From positions 1 to 64,000 of the forward strand of contig CAZWAK010000006.1 of assembly GCA_964631865.1 (NCBI GenBank): a stretch of DNA of 64,000 nt, given 5' to 3'. The DNA comes from JAFDVL01 sp964631865 (GTDB lineage: Bacteria; Acidobacteriota; Blastocatellia; RBC074). Position 1 is the stretch's first letter; every line of letters starts with the position of its first letter. The notes beneath the pieces were generated by a model that saw only the letters and a list, made by a program, of their open reading frames with translations, searched no databases and was not told where the DNA came from. Shown here one piece after another: positions 44,159 through 55,498 of the stretch. A program made the position numbers and the translations under genes.

Positions 44159-45414
44159 GGTTGTTGTTTGATGGGCTGCGTTTGGTTCGCCGTTTTTTCC
44201 CACGACTCACTCGCGCGTCCATTCAAATCCCACATCACTTGCCCGCCCGACAGCGTCATCTCGCAGGTTAGTTTTTGCGTGCCTTTCATCATAGATTTGC
44301 CCGTGTCAATGAAGCCGAATGCGCCGCGCTCTAACTTCAAAACGGCCACATCCGCTGTCGCGCCGACGGTCAAATGTCCGTGCTGCTCGCGGCGAATCTC
44401 TTTGGCGGGGTTCCACGTGGATTTCTGAATCACTTCCGCGAGCGGCATCCCCAGATTCAGGAACTTCGACATCACGTTCACGATGTCTTTCATCCCGCCG
44501 TTCATGCTGCCGGTGTGCAAATCGGTCGAGATCGAATCGGGCGCAAAGCCTTGCTTCATCGCGGGCACGGCAAAGCGCAAAACCAAACTGCCTCCGCCGT
44601 GCCCAACGTCAAAAATGATTCCGCGTTTTCGGGCTTCCCACCACGCCGCGCGCACTTTGCCTTTCTCGTCAAGAATCGGGTCATACGGGCGATAAACGTG
44701 CGTGTAGATGTCGCCAGGGCGCAGCTTTTTCAAGAACAAGTCTTCGTGCGGGCGTTCGGGTTTGATGAGGCCGAAATCAACCATCACGGGCAGATTCGCC
44801 AACCGTCCAGCTTCGACCGCGCGATCCACGGCTGTCCAATCGGGCGCGGCGTAATGCGCGGTTTTGATACCGACAATGGTGTCAGGAAACTTCTTCGCGA
44901 CTTCTGCCGCGCGTTCGGAATTCATGTCGTCCGTATTTTGCTCAATCGCGCCGCCGCCCATTCCTTTGCCCACGATGTTGAGGAAGGCGTAGACGCGCGT
45001 TTTGGCGCGATCAATCACGCGCTGTTTGAAGTCTTCAAAATTCGTCGCGCCCGATGTTCCAGCGTCCGCCATCGTCGTCGTGCAGGCGCGAAAGCTGTGG
45101 CCGTCGGGATACACGCTCAAATCGCCCGTGTAGGATTTCCCGCCCGTGCCCGCATAGACGTGAACGTGAATGTCCACGAGGCCGGGCGTCACGTACAAGC
45201 CGTTGACGTTGACGATTTGTTTCGCCGTCGCGGGATCAATCGTCTTTTCGACCGCCGCGATTTGCCCCTGGGCAATCGCCACGTCGCGGCGTTCGTTCAG
45301 GTTGTTTTTGGGATCAATGACGTGCCCGCCTTTGAGCAGCACGTCGTAGCGGGGTTGGGCTGTGGCCGACAAATAGAAAACGCCAACCAACAGCAGCAGC
45401 AAGAGTCTTCGCAT
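44155..45414 (-). CDS. Exported amidohydrolase/deacetylase-family metallohydrolase
   Basis: 419 residues with a signal peptide (LLLLLLVGVFYLSATA). An amidohydrolase-superfamily protein: LLKGGHVIDPKNNLNERRDVAIAQGQIAAV, metal-binding GLVDIHVHV (HxH), GIKTAHYAAPDW (bridging Lys region), DIYTHVYRPYDP, DVGHGGGS and a C-terminal TVGATADVAVL. It matches enzymes annotated as amidohydrolase/deacetylase or related to D-aminoacylases and dihydroorotases. An exported location is unusual for dihydroorotase, so a peptide or amide substrate is more likely. AAGGAG precedes the ATG. Confidence 0.92.
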   Translation of the reverse strand: MRRLLLLLLVGVFYLSATAQPRYDVLLKGGHVIDPKNNLNERRDVAIAQGQIAAVEKTIDPATAKQIVNVNGLYVTPGLVDIHVHVYAGTGGKSYTGDLSVYPDGHSFRACTTTMADAGTSGATNFEDFKQRVIDRAKTRVYAFLNIVGKGMGGGAIEQNTDDMNSERAAEVAKKFPDTIVGIKTAHYAAPDWTAVDRAVEAGRLANLPVMVDFGLIKPERPHEDLFLKKLRPGDIYTHVYRPYDPILDEKGKVRAAWWEARKRGIIFDVGHGGGSLVLRFAVPAMKQGFAPDSISTDLHTGSMNGGMKDIVNVMSKFLNLGMPLAEVIQKSTWNPAKEIRREQHGHLTVGATADVAVLKLERGAFGFIDTGKSMMKGTQKLTCEMTLSGGQVMWDLNGRASESWEKTANQTQPIKQQP

Positions 45415-45470
45415 CGCATCGCTCCTTTTTGTTTGGGTGAACAGATGCTGCGAAGCTTAGCACTGAAGTG

Positions 45471-45582
45471 GTCAGTTGTCAGTTGTCAGTTGTCAGATGA
45501 TGAGTACCATCTTTACCGACCACCGACCACCGACCACCGACCACCGACCACCGACCACCGACCACCAACCACCGACCACTAT
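45471..45582. repeat. CAGTTGT and CCGACCA heptamer arrays
   Basis: GTCAGTT repeated (45474-45498), then nine or so CCGACCA units (about 45518-45582). The two arrays are of different families and both lie on the plus strand. The array ends at the TAG stop of the minus-strand DUF4384 gene, which it abuts. Confidence 0.9.
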
Positions 45583-46574
45583 CTATGCGTCAGCGTCACT
45601 TTCGTCACGATCAGGTCTTCGTCCGGGTCGGACGATTTCGCGGCGAGCATGGTCATCACGGCAGGCAAGGGCGCTTTCAATTTCAAGCGCGTGCCGTGTT
45701 TGAGCGAAGTGATTTCTTCGGGCAACAACTTTTGCCCGTACGTGGGATTGGTCATCGTGATGGTCGGGCGATTTTGGCGCGCGGCGAGCCAATTCCAGAT
45801 GAATGGTTTGAGCTTCGTGCATTCGTTCGGCTCGTCCTGGCAATAGGCCACCAACATATCGCGTGACGGAATCATCGGCAGCGGTTTGCGCGAAAAGACA
45901 AAAAAGAGGGTCTCGGTTCCGGCTCCGCCTTCGATGGTAAACCATTGCTCGGTCGCCTGACTCGTGGGCATGTCTTGCAAGCGATGGGCTTCGAGGTAGT
46001 TGTTGCCTTTGGCCAGTTGCGGATGCGGGAACAACAACGTCGCGGTTCCGTCATCTGCTTTGCGCAACAAAACGTACAAATAGCCCGGCACGCTGGTTTC
46101 AATCACGAAGCGCACGCCGTCGCCTTCACGAAAGGTTTGCGAAGCATCCACGCGCGCCCATTGCCCGTCGGTTTCGCGCTTGAAGAGCGTGTAGCCGAAC
46201 GCGAGATTCTGCCCCGGCAACGGCAGCGGCATGCGCGTGGCAGGCGGCGGTGTACCGGCTTTGCGCGCGCTCGACGATTCTTCTTTCGCGCGGGGTTCCG
46301 CTTTGGAGTCGCGCTTGACGATTTCGGCATTCGGGTCGAGCACTAAGCCACGTTTGCGCGCGGGCTTGGAATCTTTGCTGGTCGGCGCAGCGGAGATGCC
46401 AGTCGCAGGTTCAGTGCTGGCGGGCGGCAATTCATAACTTTCGCGCCCTTTGAGAAACACGTTGCGCACGTCGTCATTGTTCGGCGGTTGCGTTTGCCCA
46501 AAGGCCGCGACCGTCGCGCTGGCCCACAACAGCAAGCCTATCAATTGTGCAATCTTCTGAAAACGGCGAGTCAT
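45579..46574 (-). CDS. Exported DUF4384-domain protein
   Basis: 331 residues from MTRRFQKIAQL (AAGGA before). Signal peptide (AQLIGLLLWASATVAAFG), a low-complexity Pro/Lys/Ser-rich stretch (~40-115), then a DUF4384-like domain: LAFGYTLFKRETDGQWARVDASQTFREGDGVRFVIETSVPGYLYVLLRKADDGTATLLFPHPQL. The same domain forms the extracytoplasmic end of the kinase at 47628-49400, suggesting a shared ligand-sensing role at the cell surface. Confidence 0.85.
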   Translation of the reverse strand: MTRRFQKIAQLIGLLLWASATVAAFGQTQPPNNDDVRNVFLKGRESYELPPASTEPATGISAAPTSKDSKPARKRGLVLDPNAEIVKRDSKAEPRAKEESSSARKAGTPPPATRMPLPLPGQNLAFGYTLFKRETDGQWARVDASQTFREGDGVRFVIETSVPGYLYVLLRKADDGTATLLFPHPQLAKGNNYLEAHRLQDMPTSQATEQWFTIEGGAGTETLFFVFSRKPLPMIPSRDMLVAYCQDEPNECTKLKPFIWNWLAARQNRPTITMTNPTYGQKLLPEEITSLKHGTRLKLKAPLPAVMTMLAAKSSDPDEDLIVTKVTLTHR

Positions 46575-46606
46575 AACAATGTTCCTTTGCGTCTGTTTGG
46601 GGAGTT

Positions 46607-46846
46607 TCATCCTATCATTCCTCCGGGTTTCACGTCGAACGTGCAGGCGCGACCAGGGCAGAAGCCGTTGCTTCCGCCCGGTGCCTGCCCCAATGGCGCT
46701 GGTAATGCTAATACGGCATCGAAGCGTAGGTGGATGCCAGGCTTATGGCTGGAAAGGGCTGAGCGATTAGCGGTGGGCACAGTTCCGAAAAAACCGGGAG
46801 CGACCTTTCTATCTGCTACGAATTGTGTTTGTTTGTGGTGTTTCAT
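46607..46846 (-). CDS. Possible small ORF (79 aa)
   Basis: ATG 46846 with GGTGGAGAACAC before it. The product starts MKHHKQTQF and is Pro/Gly-rich without recognised domains. The DNA here may simply be a relic or UTR. Similar ribosome binding site to the orphan ORF at 18137-18352. The remaining region up to 47067 holds no gene. Confidence 0.3.
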   Translation of the reverse strand: MKHHKQTQFVADRKVAPGFFGTVPTANRSALSSHKPGIHLRFDAVLALPAPLGQAPGGSNGFCPGRACTFDVKPGGMIG

Positions 46847-47067
46847 GTGTTCTCCACCGCTCCCGGTTGCTTCCGCCTTGTGACCCGAAATTTTGTTCCT
46901 GTTCACTCCTGATAGCGCAGACGCGCGCCTGAATGTGCCATGCAAAAAGAAAAATTCTTTGCGCCAGACAGAGACAGGAGATGGAGTCGGTTGGCGGGGT
47001 GTGGTAAATTTTGCGCGCTGGTAATCCCCAAGTTAAGGTCGTCAGTGCCAAACCGAACGAGAAATGT

Positions 47068-47631
47068 ATGGCGGAGCCTTCATCACACGAAGTAACACAG
47101 TTGTTGCAAGCCTGGAGCGAGGGGCAACAGGAAGCCCTCGACCAGTTGATGCCGATAGTCGAGCGCGAATTGCATCGGCTGGCGGAAATTTATATGCGGC
47201 GCGAACGCCCCGATCACACCTTGCAGGCGACGGCGCTCGTCAACGAGGCGTATATGAAGCTGGCCGGGTGGCAGAACGCGCAGTGGAACAATCGCGGGCA
47301 TTTTTTCGCGCTCGCCGCGCGCGTGATGCGTCACATTCTGGTGGATCATTCGCGCAAAAAAGGCATCAAGGAAAAAGTTCCGCTGGAAGAAGCGGCGTTT
47401 ATTTTTGACGAGCCGATGGCCGATTTGACGGCGCTCGATGATGCGCTGAAGTCGCTCGAACAATTGGACGAACGCAAAGGCCGCATCGTCGAAATGCGCT
47501 TCTTCGCCGGGCTAAGTCTGGAAGAGATTGCGGAAGTCCTGAACATTTCCGTCCGCACCGTCATTCGCGATTGGAATTTGGCCAAAGCCTGGCTGTACCG
47601 CGAACTGAGTCACGAAAAAAATCCGCAATGA
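47068..47631 (+). CDS. ECF sigma factor, kinase-linked type
   Basis: 187 residues from MAEPSSHEVTQLLQAWSEGQ (GAGAAAT before). Same family as the protein at 26709-27278. Region 2 (LMPIVERELHRLAEIYM, LVNEAYMKL, NRGHFFALAARVMRHILVDHSR) and region 4 (RIVEMRFFAGLSLEEIAEVLNISVRTVIRDWNLAKAWLYREL). The kinase gene that follows starts within the stop codon (ATGA), so the two are coupled. Confidence 0.94.
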   Translation: MAEPSSHEVTQLLQAWSEGQQEALDQLMPIVERELHRLAEIYMRRERPDHTLQATALVNEAYMKLAGWQNAQWNNRGHFFALAARVMRHILVDHSRKKGIKEKVPLEEAAFIFDEPMADLTALDDALKSLEQLDERKGRIVEMRFFAGLSLEEIAEVLNISVRTVIRDWNLAKAWLYRELSHEKNPQ

Positions 47632-49400
47632 CTTCGGAACGTCTCCAACAAATCGAACGCATCTTCCACGACGCGCTGGAACGCAACGAAAGCGAGCAAA
47701 CAGATTTCGTGCGGCGTGCGTCTGGTGAAGATGACGATTTGTGTCGCGAGGTGTTGTCTTTGCTCGAAGCCCATCACCTCGCCGATCAACACGCGACGCA
47801 ACCCGCGCTGGAACTTGCCGCGCACGAACTGGCAGCGGAACAATCGCGCCCGACAACCTTGCCCGAACTGGAAAACTACGACGTGATCTCGCAGCTTGGG
47901 CGCGGCGGGATGGGCGAGGTGCTGCTAGCCAAAGACAAACGGCTGAAGCGCAAAGTGGCGCTCAAATTGTTGCCGAGTTACTACGCCAGCAATGAAGAAC
48001 GGTTGCGCCGCTTCGAGCAGGAAGCGTTGACCGCGTCGGCGCTGAATCATCCGAACATCATCACGATTCACGAAATCGGCACGAGCGACAATTTGCACTT
48101 CATCGCCACCGAATTTGTCGAAGGGCAAACGCTGCGCCAACGCATTCGCGAAGGCACGCTCACACCTGGCACGGCGCTTGACATTGCGCTGCAAGTGGCC
48201 AACGCGCTGCAAGCCGCGCACAACGCAGGCATCGTGCATCGGGACATCAAGCCAGACAACATTATGATTCGCACCGATGGCTTCGTGAAAATCCTCGACT
48301 TCGGCATTGCGAAATTAACCGAATCGTCGCTGAACAACAGCGACATCACGACCTTGCCGGCGGGCGGCTTCGAGACCGCGACCGGGCAAATCATCGGCAC
48401 GCCGGCCTATCTTTCACCCGAACAAGCGCGCGGATTAAAGATTGACGGGCGCAGCGATCTTTTCAGCCTCGGCGTCGTGTTGTATGAAATGCTGTTCGGG
48501 CGACAACCGTTCGCGGGCCCCACGTCCGCCGATGTGATCGTGGCGATTCTGGAACGCGACCCGGTGATTCCGCCGCACACGAACCCGGCCCTGCAGCGCA
48601 TCCTGAAAAAGGCGCTCAGCAAATCCTGCGAGACGCGCTATCAAAGCGCCGAAGCGCTCGTCAAGGATTTGCGGCAATTGCAACAAGCGTCGAGCCACGA
48701 ATCGGAGGAGTTGGCGACGACGCAATTTGATCTTCGGCTCACAACGCCCACGCGGCGCAATCGTTTTCTGCTGCCGACGCTCTTAGGTCTCGCACTGTTG
48801 TTGGCAGGGTTTCTTGCCTATCGATTCTGGCCCACAGCGCCGCCGATGACACCGCCGATTGTGCAGACGGTTCCCGTCGAAGTAATGCAGTATTCGCTTG
48901 AAATCAGGGGAATGAAGGGGCAGACGACATTGACGAACGGCGCAGAACCGCTGACGGCCAGACAGGAGTTCAAGTTTCGGTTTGTTTCGCAGCGCAGCGG
49001 CTTTCTCTACATCGTCGCGCCGGGCAAAACCAATTTGCCGGAAATGTTTTTGACCGCGCAACCGCGCAAGAATTCCAGCGTCAAAACCAATGCCATCGCG
49101 GCGGGCGAGGTCTACAAATTTCCGGCGAAAGACGAATACTGGATCAGTTTGTCGAACGCGCACACCACGACGTTCAGCGTCATCTTTTCCCCCACGCCCA
49201 TCACGTCGCCAGCGTTTTTCGCCGCGCCTGCCGGGCATCCATTGACAGTGGCCGAGCAGCAGGAATGGGAAGCCTTTCGTCAGGCCATCGGCGTGCAGCA
49301 GGCGAGTCCCGACGGCCCGACGCGCGCCATCGTGTCCGTGCCGCCCAAGCAAGCCGACGCGCCCGTTTTGCTTTTCGATGTCACGGTGAAGCTCAAATAG
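47628..49400 (+). CDS. Ser/Thr kinase with DUF4384 tail
   Basis: 590 residues from MTSERLQQIERIF, overlapping the sigma factor stop. N-terminal helical region (~1-80) like those of the other kinases, kinase domain (~85-345; LGRGGMGEVLLAKD, VALKLL, HRDIKPDN, DFGIAKL, GTPAYLSPEQ), one transmembrane helix (~385-405, LPTLLGLALLLAGFLAYRFW), then a ~170-residue outer domain with LTARQEFKFRFVSQRSGFLYIVAPGK, matching DUF4384. Probably senses a surface signal and phosphorylates the coupled sigma factor. Confidence 0.94.
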   Translation: MTSERLQQIERIFHDALERNESEQTDFVRRASGEDDDLCREVLSLLEAHHLADQHATQPALELAAHELAAEQSRPTTLPELENYDVISQLGRGGMGEVLLAKDKRLKRKVALKLLPSYYASNEERLRRFEQEALTASALNHPNIITIHEIGTSDNLHFIATEFVEGQTLRQRIREGTLTPGTALDIALQVANALQAAHNAGIVHRDIKPDNIMIRTDGFVKILDFGIAKLTESSLNNSDITTLPAGGFETATGQIIGTPAYLSPEQARGLKIDGRSDLFSLGVVLYEMLFGRQPFAGPTSADVIVAILERDPVIPPHTNPALQRILKKALSKSCETRYQSAEALVKDLRQLQQASSHESEELATTQFDLRLTTPTRRNRFLLPTLLGLALLLAGFLAYRFWPTAPPMTPPIVQTVPVEVMQYSLEIRGMKGQTTLTNGAEPLTARQEFKFRFVSQRSGFLYIVAPGKTNLPEMFLTAQPRKNSSVKTNAIAAGEVYKFPAKDEYWISLSNAHTTTFSVIFSPTPITSPAFFAAPAGHPLTVAEQQEWEAFRQAIGVQQASPDGPTRAIVSVPPKQADAPVLLFDVTVKLK

Positions 49401-49403
49401 GCT

Positions 49404-49510
49404 CAGGTCAAGAGATGTAACGCGATTTGCCAAATCGCGCTGTTATAGGCTTCCGTTAAGTCTAAATCCGGGCGGCAGGTCAAGAGGTGTAACGCGATTT
49501 GCCAAATCGC
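49404..49510 (+). repeat. REP-like direct repeat with GCGATTTGCCAAATCGC core
   Basis: Two 35-base copies (49404-49438 and 49476-49510) match at 34 of 35 positions. Each is built around the palindrome GCGATTTGCCAAATCGC. A third copy of the palindrome sits at 6608-6624. They fill the gap between the kinase and the next sigma gene. Confidence 0.85.
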
Positions 49511-49549
49511 ACTACTTCGCACAGTTTGCGCCAATCAAAATAAACAGTC

Positions 49550-50149
49550 ATGGATCCAACGCGGCAATCAATCAAATGGGAACTGAGCGCAGAAGCCTTC
49601 GAGAAGTTTCTCGCCTGTCTCGACGCCGACCGCAATCGCGCAGGCGAAATCTACGAAACGCTGCGGCAAAAGCTCATCCTCTTCTTTCAAGTCCGCACGA
49701 TCACTGCTGCCGAAGAAGCCGCCGACGAAACGCTGAACCGCGTGATGCGCAAGCTCGACACAGGCGAAGAAATCCGCGAACCCACGACCTACGTGTTCGG
49801 CATCGCGCGGATGATGTTGTTAGAAGTCACGCGCAAACAGCAACGGCATCAGGAACTCCCCGATCAGTTTTCCGTCGCCGCGCCATCGTCGGACGAAGAC
49901 GAAGCGATGGAAGCGCAACTCGCCTGCCTGCGCCAATGCTTAGCCAAACTGACGCCCGACAACCGCGAGTTGATTACGAATTACTACAGGGAAGAAAAGC
50001 GCACCAAAATCAATCTGCGCCAGGAATTGGCGCAGCGCTTCGGCGTGGATATGAATGCACTGCGCGTGCGTGCCTGTCGCGTGCGCGATCAGTTACAGGC
50101 GTGCGTGCAGAAATGCGTGTCGGGCGGAGCGAAAGTGATGAAGAATTGA
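49550..50149 (+). CDS. Sigma-70 family (ECF) sigma factor, divergent
   Basis: 199 residues. It carries region-2-like RQKLILFFQVRTITAAEEAADETLNRVMRKLDTGEEIREPTTYVFGIARMMLLEV and a region-4-like part with LAQRFGVDMNALRVRACRVRDQL. It differs from the kinase-linked pair above. It looks like the group whose sigma factors accompany large TPR or CHAT membrane proteins in Acidobacteria. Weak ribosome binding site. Its partner is not visible. Confidence 0.85.
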   Translation: MDPTRQSIKWELSAEAFEKFLACLDADRNRAGEIYETLRQKLILFFQVRTITAAEEAADETLNRVMRKLDTGEEIREPTTYVFGIARMMLLEVTRKQQRHQELPDQFSVAAPSSDEDEAMEAQLACLRQCLAKLTPDNRELITNYYREEKRTKINLRQELAQRFGVDMNALRVRACRVRDQLQACVQKCVSGGAKVMKN

Positions 50150-50466
50150 GGCGGAAACGAAAAGGCGGCAAACCAGAAACTCACCGACAAAGGTCTCAAT
50201 CGGGTGGAGACGTAGAAGACCAGTAAGCGCCGCGCCTCAGCAGCCGGGCTTTCGCCAGTCGTGACCTACGATTGTCGAGCCGACCCGCCAACGGACTACG
50301 GCTGAAGTGCAAACGCGGGTCTGTGCTTACAATGATTGTGAGTGGTTGCCTCATCTCTCAAATTAGGTTCATTGGTTTTACACTAGGTGGGTGGCAGCCC
50401 CCTGGGGAATATGGATGGGGAACAAAAAGCAAAAGGGGAACAGGCCATTACAACCTAGGAAAACAT
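50150..50466. other. Gene-free region after sigma factor
   Basis: About 317 bases between the sigma factor stop and the terminator of tRNA-Lys. No convincing ORF with a ribosome binding site, and no clear repeat. It may hold decayed sequence, since short frames read through it without coding bias. Confidence 0.5.
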
Positions 50467-50500
50467 AAAAAAGGGAACGCCGTAAAGCGTTCCCTTTTTT
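50467..50500. terminator. Bidirectional intrinsic terminator
   Basis: GGGAACGC (50473-50480) with GCGTTCCC (50487-50494), a 6-base loop, flanked by an A-run on the left and T-run on the right. It follows tRNA-Lys on the minus strand by 10 bases and can also act on plus-strand transcripts. Confidence 0.9.
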
Positions 50501-50509
50501 ATACTTTAG

Positions 50510-50585
<76 letters not shown>

Positions 50586-50660
50586 ACGGGAAGGAAGCCG
50601 AGATACTAGCAAGCACAACCGACTTCGTCAAGCGCCCCTGCCAGCGATTTTTCAGCCGCG

Positions 50661-52421
50661 CTAGAGCAGGTTGAAGGTAAATTCAATGGACATCCGCACG
50701 CTCACCGGTTGCCCGTTTTTCATGGCGGGGCGGAACTTGATCCGCTGCGCCGCGAGAATGGCTTGCTCATTTAAACCGTCCGGCAAGCCACGTATGACTT
50801 TCGGACTGGAAATGCGTCCATCGTGTGTAAAAACAACTTGCACGACGACCGTGCCCTGCACGCGATTCTGCCGCGCGGCTTCGGTATATTTGGCCTTTTC
50901 CTGATAGAGGATTTGAGGTCGTAAATTCGCGGTGGCCGGGAGGATACCACCCCCATCGCCGCCGCCGAGTGCGCCCTGCCCGCCACCTTTATTGAAGCCT
51001 TCGCCTGGCCCTTGCCCAGCGCCTCTGCCATCTCCAATCCCGGTTCCTCTACCGCGTCCTAATGAGGGATCAGCATCGGCCCCATTTTCCAAGCCAACCG
51101 GCCCGGCTTTGGCAACGGATAATTTGTCGTCGCCAATCGTCGTCGGTGCCACCACCAACGAGGGATTCTTGATGGTGGGGGGCCGCAGCGTGGGCGGCAT
51201 CACTTGCGGCAACATCGTCATTTGCGGCGGCACGCCTTTGCTCGCCGGAGCATCGGAGTTCTGTCCGCCACCGCCTCGTGCCGGTGCGGGCTTGGGCTTG
51301 CTGCCGCGGTTCACTTCTTTCGGTTGCTCCACTTTTTTGTCAACTTTCGGCGGATCTTCCTTCGTCGCCAGCGTCGGTTCTAACAAACGAAACTGCTCGG
51401 TCTTGGCTTGCACCGTCTGGCATTGGTTGGGAAACACCTGGCAGAACCATTGATCGGACGTAAACACAAAGGCCAACAAGGCCACCAGCGGAACCCAATT
51501 AGCCAGTTCCAACCCCACTTTCGGGAGCGCGATGCCCTGGCTGAATTTATTGACGAGGCGGCTCAGTAAAAAGCCGCGTACGGCGTAACAGCCCACCAAA
51601 TACGCGCTCAACGCGATGCACACGGCATTGAACATCGGTGGTTTCTCTTTGCCCAGCAAGGCCAGCGCGTGGAAGCACAGATAAATTGTGCCGTAACCGA
51701 TGATCGCCATTTCCGAACCAGCCAGCAACATATTGCGCCGCCGCATGTTGCTGCCATCGCCGCGCACCAGACCGACAAAAAACTGTTTGGGATTGCTCCG
51801 TAAATCCTGCCACGCCAGCGAGAGTTCGCGCCCCACCCGCGAGACCAGCGATTCGTCCGGGATCAACACTTGAAACCCTTGGGCTGCGCCGGGAGCCAAC
51901 TGACCACCCGTAAACTTGATGTCTTTGATATTTTGCAGCGAGGCGATCAAGCGGCTGAGCAAACTGCCTGGCTCCGGCAAGGTCAAATTCAAGCCGATGT
52001 CATTGGTTGGCGGAATTTTCACGACGCCATTGGTCGCGACGCTCGCCGCCGCCGCTTTCGGGGCGGCAGGAGCCGTGTCTTCCACGACCGGTTTGACTTC
52101 GCTGACTGGTGCAGCAGGAGCAGCGGATGGCAGCGGCGCTTTGTATTCCAAATCGCGCGGTGCAATGTACTGCGCGGCGGTTTGCGCTTCCGGCGCAGAA
52201 ACATTCACATCTTCCACTCGCATCGGAGCGGGTGTGACGACCGCGACTTCCGGAACGGCCTCGCGCGCGATTTCCGAGCGCAGTGTTTCATTGACCACCG
52301 AAGCCGTCACTGGTTGCGAGCGCCGGGCGTATTCTTCGCTCGTAAGTAACGTCGTGTTATCTTGCGGGCAATATTTGAATCCGTCAGGATAGCTAGATTG
52401 ACAAGTCGAACAAATTTTCAT
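50661..52421 (-). CDS. Zinc-ribbon TonB-family energy transducer
   Basis: 586 residues (AGGTGAGG before ATG). N-terminal C4-x2-C7...C18-P-x-D is like a one-sided zinc ribbon. Residues ~20-150 are Ala/Pro/Val-rich. ~215-345 carry three hydrophobic segments in the middle of the protein. ~350-490 are Pro/Gly-rich. The final ~90 residues are a TonB C-terminal domain: YTEAARQNRVQGTVVVQVVFTHDGRISSPKVIRGLPDGLNEQAILAAQRIKFRPA. It couples the proton motive force to TonB-dependent receptors. A zinc ribbon plus mid-protein membrane helices is unlike classical TonB, which has one N-terminal helix. Confidence 0.85.
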   Translation of the reverse strand: MKICSTCQSSYPDGFKYCPQDNTTLLTSEEYARRSQPVTASVVNETLRSEIAREAVPEVAVVTPAPMRVEDVNVSAPEAQTAAQYIAPRDLEYKAPLPSAAPAAPVSEVKPVVEDTAPAAPKAAAASVATNGVVKIPPTNDIGLNLTLPEPGSLLSRLIASLQNIKDIKFTGGQLAPGAAQGFQVLIPDESLVSRVGRELSLAWQDLRSNPKQFFVGLVRGDGSNMRRRNMLLAGSEMAIIGYGTIYLCFHALALLGKEKPPMFNAVCIALSAYLVGCYAVRGFLLSRLVNKFSQGIALPKVGLELANWVPLVALLAFVFTSDQWFCQVFPNQCQTVQAKTEQFRLLEPTLATKEDPPKVDKKVEQPKEVNRGSKPKPAPARGGGGQNSDAPASKGVPPQMTMLPQVMPPTLRPPTIKNPSLVVAPTTIGDDKLSVAKAGPVGLENGADADPSLGRGRGTGIGDGRGAGQGPGEGFNKGGGQGALGGGDGGGILPATANLRPQILYQEKAKYTEAARQNRVQGTVVVQVVFTHDGRISSPKVIRGLPDGLNEQAILAAQRIKFRPAMKNGQPVSVRMSIEFTFNLL

Positions 52422-52452
52422 GCCTCACCTCGTTAATTTTCTAAATCTTAGA

Positions 52453-52560
52453 CTTGCAAATACTCAAAAGCAAGAAATCATCCCATTTTCCAAATCGCCG
52501 CTTAGGTGTGTGATCTGTGTCAGAGGTTGCCATCATCACCACAAGCATTGTATTTGCAAG
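52453..52560. promoter_or_regulatory. 11-bp inverted repeat in tonB upstream region
   Basis: CTTGCAAATAC (52453-52463) and GTATTTGCAAG (52550-52560) are exact inverted copies, separated by 86 bases, in the region upstream of the TonB gene and downstream of the sigma-54 activator. A dyad of this spacing suggests a looping operator or simply a long hairpin. Confidence 0.4.
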
Positions 52561-52561
52561 A

Positions 52562-54685
<2,124 letters not shown>

Positions 54686-54700
54686 AAAAACTTTCTCAGA

Positions 54701-54839
54701 GTAGACGGTAGATGGTAGTCGGTAGTCGGCATCCTTCGGTTTTCCTGAAGGTAGTGATGTCCGAACCTAAGCTACTGTCTACCGTCTACCGTCTACCGTC
54801 TACTGTCTACTGTCTACTGTCTACCGTCTACCGTCTACT
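54701..54839. repeat. Long inverted CTACCGT heptamer arrays
   Basis: A left arm of ~4 GTAGACG/GTAGTCG units (54701-54729) and a right arm of ~9-10 CTACCGT/CTACTGT units (54772-54839). The right arm's last unit contains the stop codon TAG of the minus-strand phosphatase gene. It is the longest array of the family in the window. Confidence 0.92.
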
Positions 54840-55470
54840 CTAAAAAGCGTAACACATCCGCGAACGTCTGAAACTCGTGACAGGCAATGTCGCGCGCGCG
54901 GCAATATTCAGCCAAATATCGTTTCGCCAACACCTCGTCCGCGACTTCTGCCGAGGCACGATCTGACAAGCCGTCGCCAATAAATATCGTATGAAACCCA
55001 GCGGCACGCGCGCGCTGAATCGCAGCGGCTTTGTCGTGCCCGTACGCCGAATCGTCGCGGAACACGCAGCGCCAGCCCGTTTCCAAAGGCTCAATACGAC
55101 TGGCCAAAATTTCCAGTTCGGGAAATTCCGTCGCGGGCAAAAACAAATCAATGACTTCGTGAAAGCCCGCGCTGAGCACGGTGAGCGGAATCTGCCGCGC
55201 GCGACACCACGCGACGAACGGTTTGAAATCGGGATCAACGTTGATCTGCGCGCGCAAGAGTTTTTCGGCCTCACGAAACGAGGCGCGAATCGTGGCCATC
55301 TCGGTGGTGATGCCGTCGCGCAAGGTCATCGTGTTGGCGCGCAGTTGTTGCCCGACGCGCTCCAACACGGCAGCGCCGCCGCCCAGTTCGCGCGTCAAAA
55401 ACACGAGCGAATCCGTGTCAGTAATCGTGCCGTCGAAGTCAGTGAAAATATGAAGTTGGGAAGGAGTCAC
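54835..55470 (-). CDS. MtnX-like HAD phosphatase
   Basis: 211 residues, GTG start. HAD-IB phosphatase: nucleophile motif FTDFDGTITDTDS, motif II LTVLSAGFHEVI, and Lys-containing GHDKAAAIQRA, then motif IV FIGDGLSDRASAEVADEVLAK. Closest to MtnX (2-hydroxy-3-keto-5-methylthiopentenyl-1-phosphate phosphatase) of the methionine salvage pathway. No other salvage gene is nearby, so another phosphoester is possible. The stop codon is supplied by the heptamer array. Confidence 0.88.
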   Translation of the reverse strand: MTPSQLHIFTDFDGTITDTDSLVFLTRELGGGAAVLERVGQQLRANTMTLRDGITTEMATIRASFREAEKLLRAQINVDPDFKPFVAWCRARQIPLTVLSAGFHEVIDLFLPATEFPELEILASRIEPLETGWRCVFRDDSAYGHDKAAAIQRARAAGFHTIFIGDGLSDRASAEVADEVLAKRYLAEYCRARDIACHEFQTFADVLRFLE

Positions 55471-55471
55471 A

Positions 55472-55498
55472 GATGAATTTGAAATTTGAGATTTGAAA
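55472..55498. repeat. Short AATTTGA heptamer stretch
   Basis: GAATTTG AAATTTG AGATTTG AAATT (55475-55500) between the phosphatase and lolA genes. Same family as the arrays at 25640-25797. Confidence 0.6.

Noticed and set aside
54772..54839. Possible CRISPR array from regularly spaced repeats
   Set aside because: The period is 7 bases with no spacers, and no cas gene is present. It is a tandem heptamer array.
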